A stretch of 32,356 nt of DNA. Origin: Treponema sp. GTDB lineage: Bacteria; Spirochaetota; Spirochaetia; Treponematales; Breznakiellaceae. Numbering within the stretch: position 1 is the stretch's first letter; every line of letters starts with the position of its first letter. A program made the translations under genes and the position numbers. The stretch is from NCBI GenBank assembly GCA_031278815.1, contig JAITJS010000042.1, positions 1-32,356 on the forward strand, written 5' to 3'. Below, piece after piece: positions 9,443 through 18,148 of the stretch. The notes beneath the pieces were generated by a model that was not told where the DNA came from, made no database searches, and saw nothing but the letters and a program-made list of their open reading frames with translations.

Positions 9443-9471
9443 TTGTTTTTTTACGGTCCTTACCCTATAGT
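9443..9471 (+). promoter_or_regulatory. Sigma-70-type promoter for the EF-G gene
   Basis: TTGTTT, 17 bp, TATAGT. Transcription would start near 9478, leaving a leader of about 13 nt that still contains the AGGAG ribosome-binding site before the ATG at 9491. Confidence 0.6.
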
Positions 9472-9490
9472 AGAGTACCAGGAGTTTTTT

Positions 9491-11524
9491 ATGCTGAAAG
9501 CAATGCGTAATATCGGTATCATGGCCCATATTGATGCCGGAAAAACCACTACTACCGAACGGATCCTCTATTATACCGGGAAAAGCCATAAGATCGGCGA
9601 AGTTGATGATGGTGAAGCCATCATGGATTGGATGGAACAGGAGCAGGAACGAGGTATTACCATTCAAAGTGCGGCTACCACGATTTACTGGAAAAAATTT
9701 CAGATAAACCTTATTGATACTCCTGGACATGTGGATTTTACTGCAGAAGTGGAACGCTCCCTCCGAGTTTTGGACGGAGCCGTGGCGATCTTTGATGCGG
9801 TCCGAGGGGTGGAGCCCCAAACCGAAACCGTGTGGCATCAGGCAGAACGATACCAGGTACCCTGTATTGGGTATGTAAATAAGATGGACCGGGTAGGGGC
9901 GGATTTTTTTCAGGTCCTGGAAGATATTAAGGCAAAACTGGGGGCTTCCCCCGTGGCCATTCAGGTGCCTATCGGAAAGGAAGGGGGCTTTGAAGGGATC
10001 ATCGACCTCATTGCCATGCAGGAGATTCGTTGGAATGCGGCTACCGAAGGAGAACGGCTTATCTATAGCTCCATCGCCCCAGCTCGGGAAAGGCTTGCCC
10101 AGGAATGGCGGGAAAAACTCATTGATGCCCTGTCCGGCTTCTCGGACCTGATAACCGAGCAGTACCTCTCTGGGGAGGAAATCAGCCATGAGCTCATCAC
10201 CAAGGAATTACGGAAGGCTGTTCTCAGACGAACCTTGCTCCCCATCCTGGCAGGGGCTTCCCGGCGTAATATGGGGGTCCAGCCTTTGATTGATGCGGTG
10301 GTGGCCTATCTGCCTGCGCCGGATGAACGCGCGCCAGCAACAGCCCATCATATCAAAAAAGGTACGGAAGCCGCAATCACAATTCCCTGCGATCCTGCGG
10401 GGGCTCCCCTTGGACTGGTCTTCAAGATTCAGCATGATCGGGAAGCGGGGAGCCTCTGTTATGTACGGATGTATTCGGGAACCCTCAAGCCGGGGACTGG
10501 GGTGTTTAATGTGGGAAAACGGAAGCGGGAACGGGCCAACCGTATCCTGCGGATGCATTCCAATAAATCCGAGCCCCTGGAAAACCTCTCCGCTGGAGAC
10601 ATTGGGGTCATCATCGGGATGAAACTTGCCCAGACCGGGGATACCATTGGGAGCGAAGGCTGGCCGGTGATCCTGGAAAAGATGGCTTTCCCTGAACCGG
10701 TGATCTCCGTATCAATTGAACCCAAAACCTTATCAGAGCAGGAAAAACTCAAGGACATTCTGGCCCTCCTTTCCAAAGAAGACCCCACCTTTACCACCAA
10801 AGAAAACGAGGAAACCGGCCAGCTCATCATCTCCGGCATGGGAGAACTGCACCTGGATGTACTGGTTACCCGGATCCTCAAGGAATATCATGTAGGGGCC
10901 AAGGTGGGGAACCCTCAAGTTACCTATCGGGAATCGGTGAGCCAGATGGTGGAACGGAGCGAACAATTCTCCCGTATCATCGCCGGTAAAGAAAACGCTG
11001 CATCCCTTAGCCTGCGGGTAAGCCCTCTGGAGCGGGGTACGGGGAACCGGTATACTTGTGAAGTCAAAAACCGGGATATTCCCCACGTTATTTTTGACGC
11101 CATAGAACGGGGCATTCGGGGAGCTTTGGCCGGGGGAATCGTCCTGGGCTACCCTTGCATTGATGTGGGGGTAAGCCTCATCAACATAGGCTATTCAGAA
11201 CTGACCGGCACTGAATTTGCCTTTGAAGCCTGCGCCAGCCTGGGCTTTGACGAAGCCTGCCGGGCTGCCTCACCCATACTCCTGGAACCCATCATGGCTG
11301 TGGATATGATCGTTCCCAAGGAATTCGTGGGGGATGCCATAAGCCTCGTAACCCAGCGAGGGGGGCAGATCCTGAGCATGGACTCCAAAGCATACAGCGA
11401 CCAAGTGAAGGCCCTAGCGCCTATGGCAAAGATGTTCGGGTTTATGACGGCCCTGCGTTCAGTGAGCCAGGGCCGGGGTACCTTTACCATGGAATTTTCC
11501 CATTTTGCTTTTTTTTCTAAGTGA
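9491..11524 (+). CDS. fusA: Translation elongation factor G (EF-G family paralogue)
   Basis: A 677-residue translational GTPase. All GTP-binding motifs are present: [11 protein letters not shown] (G1, residue ~13), RGITI (G2), DTPGHVDF (G3) and NKMDR (G4). Domains II-V follow, including the C-terminal SMDSKAY...[10 protein letters not shown] region of domain V. It catalyses ribosomal translocation or, for some paralogues, ribosome recycling. Spirochaetes usually carry two EF-G genes (family knowledge). It is slightly shorter than canonical EF-G (~690-700) and stands alone, not in the rpsL-rpsG-fusA-tuf operon, so it may be the second copy. The start is [18 protein letters not shown], with AGGAG upstream; an in-frame upstream start at 9416 would overlap the promoter. 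Confidence 0.88.
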   Translation: MLKAMRNIGIMAHIDAGKTTTTERILYYTGKSHKIGEVDDGEAIMDWMEQEQERGITIQSAATTIYWKKFQINLIDTPGHVDFTAEVERSLRVLDGAVAIFDAVRGVEPQTETVWHQAERYQVPCIGYVNKMDRVGADFFQVLEDIKAKLGASPVAIQVPIGKEGGFEGIIDLIAMQEIRWNAATEGERLIYSSIAPARERLAQEWREKLIDALSGFSDLITEQYLSGEEISHELITKELRKAVLRRTLLPILAGASRRNMGVQPLIDAVVAYLPAPDERAPATAHHIKKGTEAAITIPCDPAGAPLGLVFKIQHDREAGSLCYVRMYSGTLKPGTGVFNVGKRKRERANRILRMHSNKSEPLENLSAGDIGVIIGMKLAQTGDTIGSEGWPVILEKMAFPEPVISVSIEPKTLSEQEKLKDILALLSKEDPTFTTKENEETGQLIISGMGELHLDVLVTRILKEYHVGAKVGNPQVTYRESVSQMVERSEQFSRIIAGKENAASLSLRVSPLERGTGNRYTCEVKNRDIPHVIFDAIERGIRGALAGGIVLGYPCIDVGVSLINIGYSELTGTEFAFEACASLGFDEACRAASPILLEPIMAVDMIVPKEFVGDAISLVTQRGGQILSMDSKAYSDQVKALAPMAKMFGFMTALRSVSQGRGTFTMEFSHFAFFSK

Positions 11525-11600
11525 GGCTTGATTCAAGAAACCGCCCCAGCTTCTGTTGAGCTCCTGGGTCTGGGTGCAGATCCGCCAGGTAGCGGGGATG

Positions 11601-12683
11601 CTATATGACTACTTGATTTTTACCGTTGCGCTTACCGATATAGAGGTGTTTATCGCTCGCTTCAATACTGGCATCTGGGTTCGTGAGATCAAAAGGAGCG
11701 ACTCCCACAGTAACGGTAAGGCCCAGGGTACCTTTCTGTTTGGTTTGAATCTCGGTCTCTGCCAGTCTACTCCGCAGTTTGTCCATCACACTTTGAGCAT
11801 CGGTGATGGTAACATTCTCCATGATAATGAGGAATTCTTCCCCTCCCCAGCGAAAGATCCTATCGGTTTTCCGGAGGTTACTCTGGAGAAATTTGGAAAG
11901 AAATACCAGAATTTCATCCCCGCAAGGGTGTCCATAGGTATCGTTTATCTGCTTAAAATCATCGATATCCAGGAGTGCCACACATATATGTTGGTCTTGG
12001 GTCTTAAGGGTGTTGAAATAGATTTCCGTATACCGGCGATTGTACAGACCCGTGAGAGGATCCGTATAGATTTGGGATGTCAGTTCCACCAGTCGTCCAT
12101 CCTTGATTCCAGAGACGATAAACTGGACCAACGTATTGATACTAATCTCAATGATAGTACCGATCAGCATGACGTATATGTTTACCATGGTGATAAAATG
12201 GGTGAAGGGTTCAGAAAAAACTATGGACGGCGCGGTATGAGCAGAGCGGATCCCCAGCAGGGTGATTTCTCCAAGAATAATGAGGACCATATTGCGGCGT
12301 ACTTTCATGGTTCCGTAGGGGAACAGGGTCAACATCACAATCACCAATAAAAAGTACCCGATAATATAAGAAGAGATGTCGCACATATACGCCCAAACAG
12401 AGGCGTAGAGGATCAATTCTATAGAAATAATAAAGCCTACGGGTTTGTATTTTTTCTTTTTAAAGAATAAAAACGCCACGATATAAACTAACAAACTCCC
12501 GCAGTTTAGGAACACAAAGAATTTGGTACCCTGAACCAGATAGCAAATCAGAAAAAAAATATGTATTACGACACAAAAGATCAGAAAAGCATAAGAAATC
12601 AGATACAGACATAATTCATTTTCCTGTTGAAAGGGTTGCTTCAACAAGTTTGCAATGAAATTAACTCGCAGCTTATTAAGCAT
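11601..12683 (-). CDS. Membrane-bound diguanylate cyclase (GGDEF domain)
   Basis: A 360-residue protein. Residues ~25-180 hold six likely membrane helices and no recognisable sensor domain, so the signal is unknown. The C-terminal ~165 residues are a GGDEF domain that makes c-di-GMP from two GTP. The active-site loop is RWGGEEFLI, a permitted GGEEF variant. An RxxD product-inhibition site (RKTD) sits five residues before it, so feedback inhibition is expected. LTGLYNRRY, the usual domain entry, and DIDDFKQINDTYGHPCGDE are intact. It is transcribed alone, convergent with the EF-G gene. Confidence 0.92.
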   Translation of the reverse strand: MLNKLRVNFIANLLKQPFQQENELCLYLISYAFLIFCVVIHIFFLICYLVQGTKFFVFLNCGSLLVYIVAFLFFKKKKYKPVGFIISIELILYASVWAYMCDISSYIIGYFLLVIVMLTLFPYGTMKVRRNMVLIILGEITLLGIRSAHTAPSIVFSEPFTHFITMVNIYVMLIGTIIEISINTLVQFIVSGIKDGRLVELTSQIYTDPLTGLYNRRYTEIYFNTLKTQDQHICVALLDIDDFKQINDTYGHPCGDEILVFLSKFLQSNLRKTDRIFRWGGEEFLIIMENVTITDAQSVMDKLRSRLAETEIQTKQKGTLGLTVTVGVAPFDLTNPDASIEASDKHLYIGKRNGKNQVVI

Positions 12684-12690
12684 ATCTTAT

Positions 12691-12718
12691 ATTCTATCAA
12701 ATTTAGGATATCTAGCAA
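12691..12718 (-). promoter_or_regulatory. Promoter of the diguanylate cyclase gene, start on the ATG
   Basis: On the minus strand: TTGCTA, 16 bp, TAGAAT. The predicted start (~12684) lies one base before the ATG at 12683, and no Shine-Dalgarno is visible, so the mRNA may be leaderless. Confidence 0.45.
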
Positions 12719-12733
12719 GGCTATACTTGCCTT

Positions 12734-12761
12734 TTGCTTTTCTGTGGTGGTATTATATAAA
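12734..12761 (+). promoter_or_regulatory. Promoter of the ferredoxin gene
   Basis: TTGCTT, 16 bp, TATAAA. Transcription would begin near 12768, giving a short leader that includes the GAGAGG ribosome-binding site. Confidence 0.5.
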
Positions 12762-12789
12762 GACTACATATATATAAGAGAGGTATTAT

Positions 12790-12963
12790 ATGGCGTATAC
12801 GGTTAATCAGGCTGAGTGTGCTAATTGTGAAGCATGTGTCAGCGAATGTGAGGCAGGGGCAATTTCCGAGAAGGACGGCGCTCAGTGGATCGATCCCGCA
12901 AAATGTCAGGATTGCGGCAAATGTGCTGAAGCCTGTCCCTCCGAGGCTATTGCTCAGGCATAG
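12790..12963 (+). CDS. 2[4Fe-4S] bacterial-type ferredoxin
   Basis: A 57-residue protein starting MAYTVNQAECANCEACVSEC and ending CPSEAIAQA. Two CxxCxxCxxxC motifs (CANCEACVSEC and CQDCGKCAEAC) each bind one [4Fe-4S] cluster, as in clostridial ferredoxins. The second is followed by the usual Pro; the first has Glu there. It is a cytoplasmic low-potential electron carrier, expected in anaerobes that use pyruvate:ferredoxin oxidoreductase or hydrogenase. It is a monocistronic gene with its own promoter and a strong terminator. Confidence 0.95.
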   Translation: MAYTVNQAECANCEACVSECEAGAISEKDGAQWIDPAKCQDCGKCAEACPSEAIAQA

Positions 12964-12985
12964 ATTTGGAGGATTAGGGAGTGAT

Positions 12986-13017
12986 AAGGCAAGGGATACA
13001 GAGCCCTTGCCTTTTTT
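12986..13017 (+). terminator. Rho-independent terminator after the ferredoxin gene
   Basis: A 10-bp perfect stem (AAGGCAAGGG / CCCTTGCCTT) with an 8-nt loop, followed directly by a T-run. Confidence 0.9.
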
Positions 13018-13036
13018 ATGGGGGTCCGCCTATAAT
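13008..13036 (+). promoter_or_regulatory. Promoter of the M23 peptidase gene, overlapping the terminator
   Basis: TTGCCT, 18 bp, TATAAT. The -35 lies in the 3' arm of the ferredoxin terminator. The start would be about 13043, only 8 nt before the ATG. Confidence 0.45.
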
Positions 13037-13050
13037 AAGGTTCCCCTTAT

Positions 13051-14004
13051 ATGAAACACGCGGCGCCCATACTACTCATAAGCCTTACCATTGTTCTGTA
13101 TGAAACTGCCTCCACCCAAGGGGCTGAGAGTATGGAGCTTGGGTTTCCCGAGATTTCCCGCTTGGATTCCCGGGACCCTGGATTTAAGCAGTATCTTGCG
13201 GATGTGGAGTTTGCCCGGCGGCGTATTTTTAACCTTGAACGGACCGGGGAGCATCCCCGGGTTATTGCTGAAGCCCTGACGGTCTATGCCTATACTCCTA
13301 AGGAGACCGATGATCTGTTGAGTCTGGCAGCCCGATGTACGATTTCCTATGCCAGTTTGGTCACCCTCAATAGGATCGCGCATCCTGATTCCCTAAAACA
13401 CCACGGTCCTTTGTTCCTTCCCTCCGCACCGGGGCTCTTCATACCAGAGCCTCCTCTATCGGATCTGGAACAACTCTTGGCTTCCACCAGAATGAACGAA
13501 CCAGGGATTGCCATAACTTTGAACCGAAAAGAGGGGAAAGTGCATTTTCGGTTTATTCCCGGTGCGGATTTTAACCCCACGGAGCGGACTTTTTTCCTCC
13601 ATACCGGTTTCCGATATCCCTTACGACACTATCGGTTGACCAGTAGCTTTGGTATGCGGGTGAATCCGGTTACGGGCGTTTTAAGAAACCATAATGGTGT
13701 GGATCTAGCCGCGCCCACCGGAACCGCAGTGTACGCTGCCCGGGAAGGGGTGGTTACAGAAATCGGCGAAGACAGGATCTATGGAAAATACATCATCATC
13801 CGTCATGGGAATAATTGGGTGAGCCTTTATGGGCATTTATCCAAAATTGATACGGTCTTGCGAAAACAGGTGGAATCCGGTAGTCTTATAGGGAGGGTAG
13901 GGTCCACGGGACAGTCCACAGGGCCGCATCTGCATTTCGAGTTACGGCAAAACGGAAAAGCCCAAGATCCAGACAAATACTTATTTCAAGAAGGAATTCG
14001 GTAA
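13051..14004 (+). CDS. Secreted LysM/M23 murein endopeptidase
   Basis: A 317-residue protein with an N-terminal signal sequence (hydrophobic core about 5-18, cleavage near 24). Around residues 75-125 a LysM-like segment (YAYTPKETDDLLSLAARC...LFLPSAPGLFIP) suggests peptidoglycan binding. The C-terminal third is a Peptidase_M23 domain with the zinc ligands in NHNGVDLAAP and the HLHFE pair (GPHLHFELR), and a YGHLS segment. It should cleave peptide cross-links of peptidoglycan in the periplasm and has all catalytic residues. The next gene starts 5 bp after its stop, so the two are probably co-transcribed. Confidence 0.9.
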   Translation: MKHAAPILLISLTIVLYETASTQGAESMELGFPEISRLDSRDPGFKQYLADVEFARRRIFNLERTGEHPRVIAEALTVYAYTPKETDDLLSLAARCTISYASLVTLNRIAHPDSLKHHGPLFLPSAPGLFIPEPPLSDLEQLLASTRMNEPGIAITLNRKEGKVHFRFIPGADFNPTERTFFLHTGFRYPLRHYRLTSSFGMRVNPVTGVLRNHNGVDLAAPTGTAVYAAREGVVTEIGEDRIYGKYIIIRHGNNWVSLYGHLSKIDTVLRKQVESGSLIGRVGSTGQSTGPHLHFELRQNGKAQDPDKYLFQEGIR

Positions 14005-14009
14005 AAAAC

Positions 14010-14990
14010 ATGAAATCCAGGTATGGTGCACTGGTCTGGTTGCTTCTCGCTGGCTTTCACCTAGAGGCTGAATCCCTACGGGCCTTGATTGCCGGGGATA
14101 TGCAGGTTTCACCGCGTAATCCCGAAGGAGTATCAATGCCGCTTTCCTATGTCAGCTCAGTGCTGATCAGCTTGGATGAGGATATTCGGTTTTTTAGAGG
14201 GGTGTCCCTGGAGTTGACCGTCCCACAGACCTTTCTCCCTTATTATGGGAGCTTGGCTATTGCCCTGTACGCGGACTTGGATACGATCCCAGGTCCGGGT
14301 ATTGCCGATATAGGGGGACGGCAAATCAGTTTTGAGTTGGTGCCGAATAAAATCCAGACCGTCTATCATATTCCTCTGCGGACAGCTCATGGGTTACGGA
14401 CCACTCCCTATACCTTGGTTCCGACCGGCATCATTCCCCCTTCCACATTTCCCATCCTTTTTAGGCTTATGCCGGTTATCAAGGGATTAAGCGAAGCGAT
14501 CGAGTCTATGGTCTTTCAGTTGCATGCGAAACCTATCCTGACTAATGAGGGAGCGGTACGGATCGGTTTCCGCTATCCTGAACAGCTTCCAGGCAAACCC
14601 TTTATCCTCCTGGTGGATGATGTACTCATTGAGCGGCCGGGGGAAGAACAGCTCTTACGGGAAGGGGAGCACCATCTGGTGCTCCTTTCCGATGCCTACC
14701 GGAACGAAAGCCGGCGTTTTTTGATAGAACGAGGCAAAATTGTGGATATCACCATCGAATTGCAGGATCCAACCCCGCTTATTTTTTTTGAAGCCCCTGA
14801 AAATACCCTGATTTATTTTGATAATGAACCGGTGGAAGACACCCAACGCTCCTATCCTGTGGAACCGGGGGGGCATGAGGTCCGATTTCAGATAAGTGAC
14901 TATTCGATTATCAGGCCCCTGATGGTACAGAAGGGAAAAACCTACAAGGTGGCCCTTATGGTGGATGTGGTTGTTTCCGAAAGCGAATAA
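14010..14990 (+). CDS. Secreted protein of unknown function with PEGA-like C-terminal repeats
   Basis: A 326-residue protein with a signal peptide (MKSRYGALVWLLLAGFHLEA, cleavage near the AEA/SLR boundary). It has no lipobox Cys. The middle is beta-rich. The C-terminal half has two segments resembling the PEGA surface-layer fold (PFILLVDDVLIERPGEEQL, then IYFDNEPVEDTQ with GGHEVRFQI). No enzyme motif is visible. It lies 5 bp after the murein peptidase and probably shares its mRNA, so a periplasmic or envelope role is likely. I do not recognise a named family. Confidence 0.7.
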   Translation: MKSRYGALVWLLLAGFHLEAESLRALIAGDMQVSPRNPEGVSMPLSYVSSVLISLDEDIRFFRGVSLELTVPQTFLPYYGSLAIALYADLDTIPGPGIADIGGRQISFELVPNKIQTVYHIPLRTAHGLRTTPYTLVPTGIIPPSTFPILFRLMPVIKGLSEAIESMVFQLHAKPILTNEGAVRIGFRYPEQLPGKPFILLVDDVLIERPGEEQLLREGEHHLVLLSDAYRNESRRFLIERGKIVDITIELQDPTPLIFFEAPENTLIYFDNEPVEDTQRSYPVEPGGHEVRFQISDYSIIRPLMVQKGKTYKVALMVDVVVSESE

Positions 14991-15015
14991 GATAAAAAAG
15001 ACTTAAGAATAGGCA

Positions 15016-15092
15016 TGAGGCTGCCGATAAAGTAATATCGGGTATGTAGTTCCCCTCCCAAATCACTATATATCCGGTAAGCCTCAAGGGCA
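15016..15092 (+). ncRNA. Possible structured 3' RNA before the terminator
   Basis: Downstream of the PEGA-like gene, TGAGGCT (15016-15022) pairs with AGCCTCA (15080-15086). Inside lies a second perfect hairpin, CCGATA/TATCGG with loop AAGTAA (15024-15041). No promoter is obvious, so this may be a 3'-UTR-derived RNA. It matches no RNA family I can name. Confidence 0.3.
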
Positions 15093-15116
15093 GGCCGGTG
15101 TAAACCGGCCTTTTTT
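15093..15116 (+). terminator. Rho-independent terminator
   Basis: A perfect 7-bp stem GGCCGGT/ACCGGCC, 4-nt loop and T6. It ends the peptidase/PEGA transcript and sits before the convergent aminopeptidase gene. Confidence 0.88.
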
Positions 15117-15153
15117 GTATACCCTGGTAAAGGGGGAGGGAGCGCCTTACCCC

Positions 15154-16308
15154 CTATCCTATGGGTTCTTGGAGATTCCCATCCTGCTCAATGACCCGCT
15201 CAGGTTTGTTTTCCCTATAGACCCGGATAGTCGGGTCTTTAACCAGGCCGTCTAGGTGGATGAGACAAGGGGCATCGTTGTCGTAATTTAGCCCTATGGC
15301 AAAATGGCAGGTGTGAAAGGCTTTCTCATCCTCCAGCATGTGCCCATTAATCCGGGCCGCTGGATTAAGCCCAATACCGATTTCTCCGAGGTTTCGGGCA
15401 TTCCTCGCATACACTGTTCCTGCTCCTGGTGGCAAGGTTCCTACCTTCTCATATTCCTGAGCATTGGTTTCCGCTAAACTGAGGGTCTCTTGTAACGCCG
15501 CAGCCTCAGTACCTCCTTGTATCGCCGTAATGAAGCCCTCTTCCACGGTACAGCGTATGGGCTCTCGGATGAGGATGTCCTGATCATGGAGACTGATGGA
15601 TCCGTCAAAGACGATGATCCCCTGGGCAGTTCCATTTTCAGGACTGATAAAGGCCTCTCCTGCGGGAAGATTCCCACCCCGGCCCCCTTGGGAAAAGTCC
15701 CCATCATCGGATTTTGCCTGCCGCCCCCTGAGGGAACAGCGGATATCCGTCCCGCCAGGGGCGGTGATGTGTATAGATACGGCTTCGTCCAACGCGGCCT
15801 TAACCCACGTGCAGCGGCGTTTCAGTAATTCGTAATCAATGGGCACGGTACGGATGAAAGACGCTAGGGTAGTAGCAGGAGACCAAAAGGAGCGGCAGGT
15901 TTTTTGACCGTATAGTTGCAAGTGAAAGATATGGTCGTAGTTGACTCCCTGATAGGTATAGGGTGTGGTGATACCCTTCTTGTCTTTTCCCAGCTTTTCT
16001 GCACTTAGGGAAATAAATACCTCAGGCTGTGCGGAAAATGCGGCAATCACCCCTGGTTCGGCAAAATCCAGTTGGGTTTTTACCGACTGGAATAGGAGTA
16101 AAGGAAGCCCACCGGCATCAAGGGACGCATCATACAGGGCTTCTGCAATGGCCGCTACTTCTGTTTCAGGGTTGCTTACGATGATGACCTGTTCACCGGG
16201 CTTAACCGCGAGGCAATGGTGGACCGCAATGTGGGCTGCTGCTTGAAGTGGGTCAGATAATACTACCCCGGGCTTGTTATAGACAAATTTTGAAAGGCTT
16301 TTATGCAT
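15154..16308 (-). CDS. M29-family metalloaminopeptidase
   Basis: A 384-residue protein resembling thermophilic AmpS/AmpT aminopeptidases. The C-terminal half holds the metal and active-site motifs: GGNLPAGEAFISPE, NLGEIGIGLNP, HTCHFAIGLN and the HLDGLV stretch. It would release N-terminal residues from peptides, needs two metal ions, and should be cytoplasmic (no signal peptide). I prefer the ATG at 16308 (MHKSLSKFVYNKPG) over an in-frame TTG at 16344, because the TTG is also the -35 of a good promoter. No recognised Shine-Dalgarno precedes the ATG. The assignment of individual metal ligands is from family memory. Confidence 0.82.
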   Translation of the reverse strand: MHKSLSKFVYNKPGVVLSDPLQAAAHIAVHHCLAVKPGEQVIIVSNPETEVAAIAEALYDASLDAGGLPLLLFQSVKTQLDFAEPGVIAAFSAQPEVFISLSAEKLGKDKKGITTPYTYQGVNYDHIFHLQLYGQKTCRSFWSPATTLASFIRTVPIDYELLKRRCTWVKAALDEAVSIHITAPGGTDIRCSLRGRQAKSDDGDFSQGGRGGNLPAGEAFISPENGTAQGIIVFDGSISLHDQDILIREPIRCTVEEGFITAIQGGTEAAALQETLSLAETNAQEYEKVGTLPPGAGTVYARNARNLGEIGIGLNPAARINGHMLEDEKAFHTCHFAIGLNYDNDAPCLIHLDGLVKDPTIRVYRENKPERVIEQDGNLQEPIG

Positions 16309-16315
16309 ATCTTTT

Positions 16316-16344
16316 AGTATAGCTTTTTTTGCAGTATTATCCAA
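16316..16344 (-). promoter_or_regulatory. Promoter of the M29 peptidase gene, start on the ATG
   Basis: On the minus strand: TTGGAT, exactly 17 bp, TATACT. The predicted start (~16309) is one base before the ATG at 16308, so the mRNA may be leaderless. The promoter lies in the 51-bp gap after recX. Confidence 0.6.
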
Positions 16345-16359
16345 CGAAGCGGGCTATCT

Positions 16360-17019
16360 TCACGTCCTGGGCAGGTAGTCCTCTTCCCTTTCCTCTAGTA
16401 GGTCAATCACCGGAGAGGAAAATCCTTCGTATTTTAGTTTTTGTCTTATGTTGGTAAGCGACCCAGTCAGGATAGGCTGTTTTTTTTCAAGGTATCGGTT
16501 CAGCATGGCCAATTCAGTATCCAAATCCAGCACTTCAGTGAGCGCTTCCTGGGCGATGTCCCGATCAATACCTCGATGGCAGAGGGCGGCGATAAGATAT
16601 CGGGGACTTTCGAGTCTCCGGGCCAGCCGAGATCGCAGCCACATCTGAGCATATCGGGAGTCACTGACAATGGCCTGTTCGATCAAACGGGCAAGCACCC
16701 GCTGTACACAAGAGGTGGCATGACCACGTTGTTTGAGTTTACGGGATAACCCTCGGCTGCTTTGTTCTGCTCGGGCGACCAGATCTAAAGCCTGCCGTTC
16801 CGCCCGGACACAGGAAGCGGCAAAGCGCAAAGCCCCTTCTTCCTGGCTAGACAAGACTTTACCCACTACCCAGAGGGCCTCTGCGTAATATTCCGAGGGT
16901 ACATAGACCGATTTTATGGAAAACAAAGAACCATCAGAGAGCCCAATCCGATAGGCTTCGCCTTGGGGAGACCCTAAGGACTTTACAGAAACCACCTGCA
17001 CGTGCTTTTCCTTATGCAT
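16360..17019 (-). CDS. recX: Regulatory protein RecX
   Basis: A 219-residue, highly basic protein of tandem three-helix modules. It has the conserved family core LSRKLKQRGHATSC, SDSRYAQMWLRSRLAR and QKLKYEGFSSPVIDLLEE. RecX binds and inhibits RecA filaments. No recA is in the window, so the usual recA-recX link is absent here. A GAGGGC site precedes the ATG. The M29 gene follows on the same strand after 51 bp but has its own promoter. Confidence 0.88.
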   Translation of the reverse strand: MHKEKHVQVVSVKSLGSPQGEAYRIGLSDGSLFSIKSVYVPSEYYAEALWVVGKVLSSQEEGALRFAASCVRAERQALDLVARAEQSSRGLSRKLKQRGHATSCVQRVLARLIEQAIVSDSRYAQMWLRSRLARRLESPRYLIAALCHRGIDRDIAQEALTEVLDLDTELAMLNRYLEKKQPILTGSLTNIRQKLKYEGFSSPVIDLLEEREEDYLPRT

Positions 17020-17231
17020 GCCCTCAGGCTAAGGCATCGCTGGGGGTTAGCGTTTGGAGAACTGGAACCGCCTGCGGGCCTCGGCTTGTCCATATTGCTT
17101 CCCTTCCCCTTCCTATACCAAGATTCTTAATCACTTCCTTAACGCTCCTTTCTTTCTTTTTTATAGGGGTTTATTGTGTTGGTAAACACCCTGGTATGTC
17201 AAGTTCTGAGGCAAATGCATGTGAATCCAGC

Positions 17232-17260
17232 TTGACAAAGCGTTTGAGGAAACCAATAAT
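17232..17260 (+). promoter_or_regulatory. Sigma-70-type promoter for proC
   Basis: TTGACA, 17 bp, AATAAT (5 of 6 in the -10). The start would be about 17267, giving a 31-nt leader. The recX gene diverges from here. Confidence 0.7.
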
Positions 17261-17297
17261 GCCCTATACTTTGAGATTAAACACAAGGGAGCGGCTA

Positions 17298-18113
17298 ATG
17301 ACCAAGACCATCTCGTGTATAGGCAGTGGCAATATGGGTGTTGCCTTGATGCAAGGGGCAGCCAGGAGCCCGGACTTTGCCTACCATATCGGGTTTACCG
17401 ATAGAGACCAGGCAAAAGCAGAGGCTGCGGCAGAGGCGCTCGGTGCTTCGGCGTATGCCTCGAATAGAGCGGCAGTGAGCCAAGGGGATTTTGTGTTCTT
17501 GGCGGTAAAGCCCCAGAGCCTTGCGGAGGTCCTGGCGGAGATTGGCCCTAGGGTATACAACCAGGTTATAGAGCCCATTCTGATTTCTCTTGCCCCTGGT
17601 TGGTCTATCAAGAGAATACAAGAAGCCCTCGGTGGATATTCAAGGATCATCCGTATCATGCCCAATACCCCGGCCCTGATCGGTCAGGGGCTTATTGCCC
17701 TGGCAGCTTCACCGGAGGTACCGGCGGCAGCGATCCAGGAAGTGAGACAGATCCTTGCCGGTTCTGGGACGGTAGACCAGGTGGAAGAGCCGTATCTTGA
17801 TGCGGTAACCGCGCTTTCCGGATCCGGGCCTGCTTTCGTGTACCTGTTCATCGAAGCTCTGGCAGACGGAGGGGTGCGTGCTGGGCTGCCCCGGGATAAG
17901 GCTCTGCAGTATGCTACCCAGACCGTGCTGGGTTCAGCGGCGATGCTCAAAGAGACGGGGAAGCATCCCGGGGAACTCAAGGACATGGTTACCTCCCCAG
18001 GAGGTACCACCATTGCAGGGCTTGCGGCTCTGGAAACCGGGGCCTTCCGGGGAACCGTGATGCACGCGGTGGATGCGGCATGGAAGCGGTCCAAAGAACT
18101 CTCCTCCGATTAG
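17298..18113 (+). CDS. proC: Pyrroline-5-carboxylate reductase
   Basis: A 271-residue enzyme making the last step of proline synthesis: NAD(P)H reduction of pyrroline-5-carboxylate. The N-terminal Rossmann motif is CIGSGNMGVAL. The C-terminal dimer domain has the signature ALSGSGPAFVYLFIEALADG and a TSPGGTTIAGL segment. The family usually has 260-280 residues, which fits. The ATG at 17298 has GGGAG upstream; an earlier in-frame ATG (17196) would be upstream of the -35, so it is rejected. The epimerase start follows after only 35 bp, so the two may form an operon. Confidence 0.93.
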   Translation: MTKTISCIGSGNMGVALMQGAARSPDFAYHIGFTDRDQAKAEAAAEALGASAYASNRAAVSQGDFVFLAVKPQSLAEVLAEIGPRVYNQVIEPILISLAPGWSIKRIQEALGGYSRIIRIMPNTPALIGQGLIALAASPEVPAAAIQEVRQILAGSGTVDQVEEPYLDAVTALSGSGPAFVYLFIEALADGGVRAGLPRDKALQYATQTVLGSAAMLKETGKHPGELKDMVTSPGGTTIAGLAALETGAFRGTVMHAVDAAWKRSKELSSD

Positions 18114-18148
18114 GGGGAAACCGGTTTACGATAGAGGGTGTGAGGAGC

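Noticed and set aside
9281-10189. 302-codon minus-strand frame opposite the EF-G gene
   Set aside because: It lies wholly over the EF-G gene and the upstream membrane protein end; its composition follows codon bias and has no homology feel.
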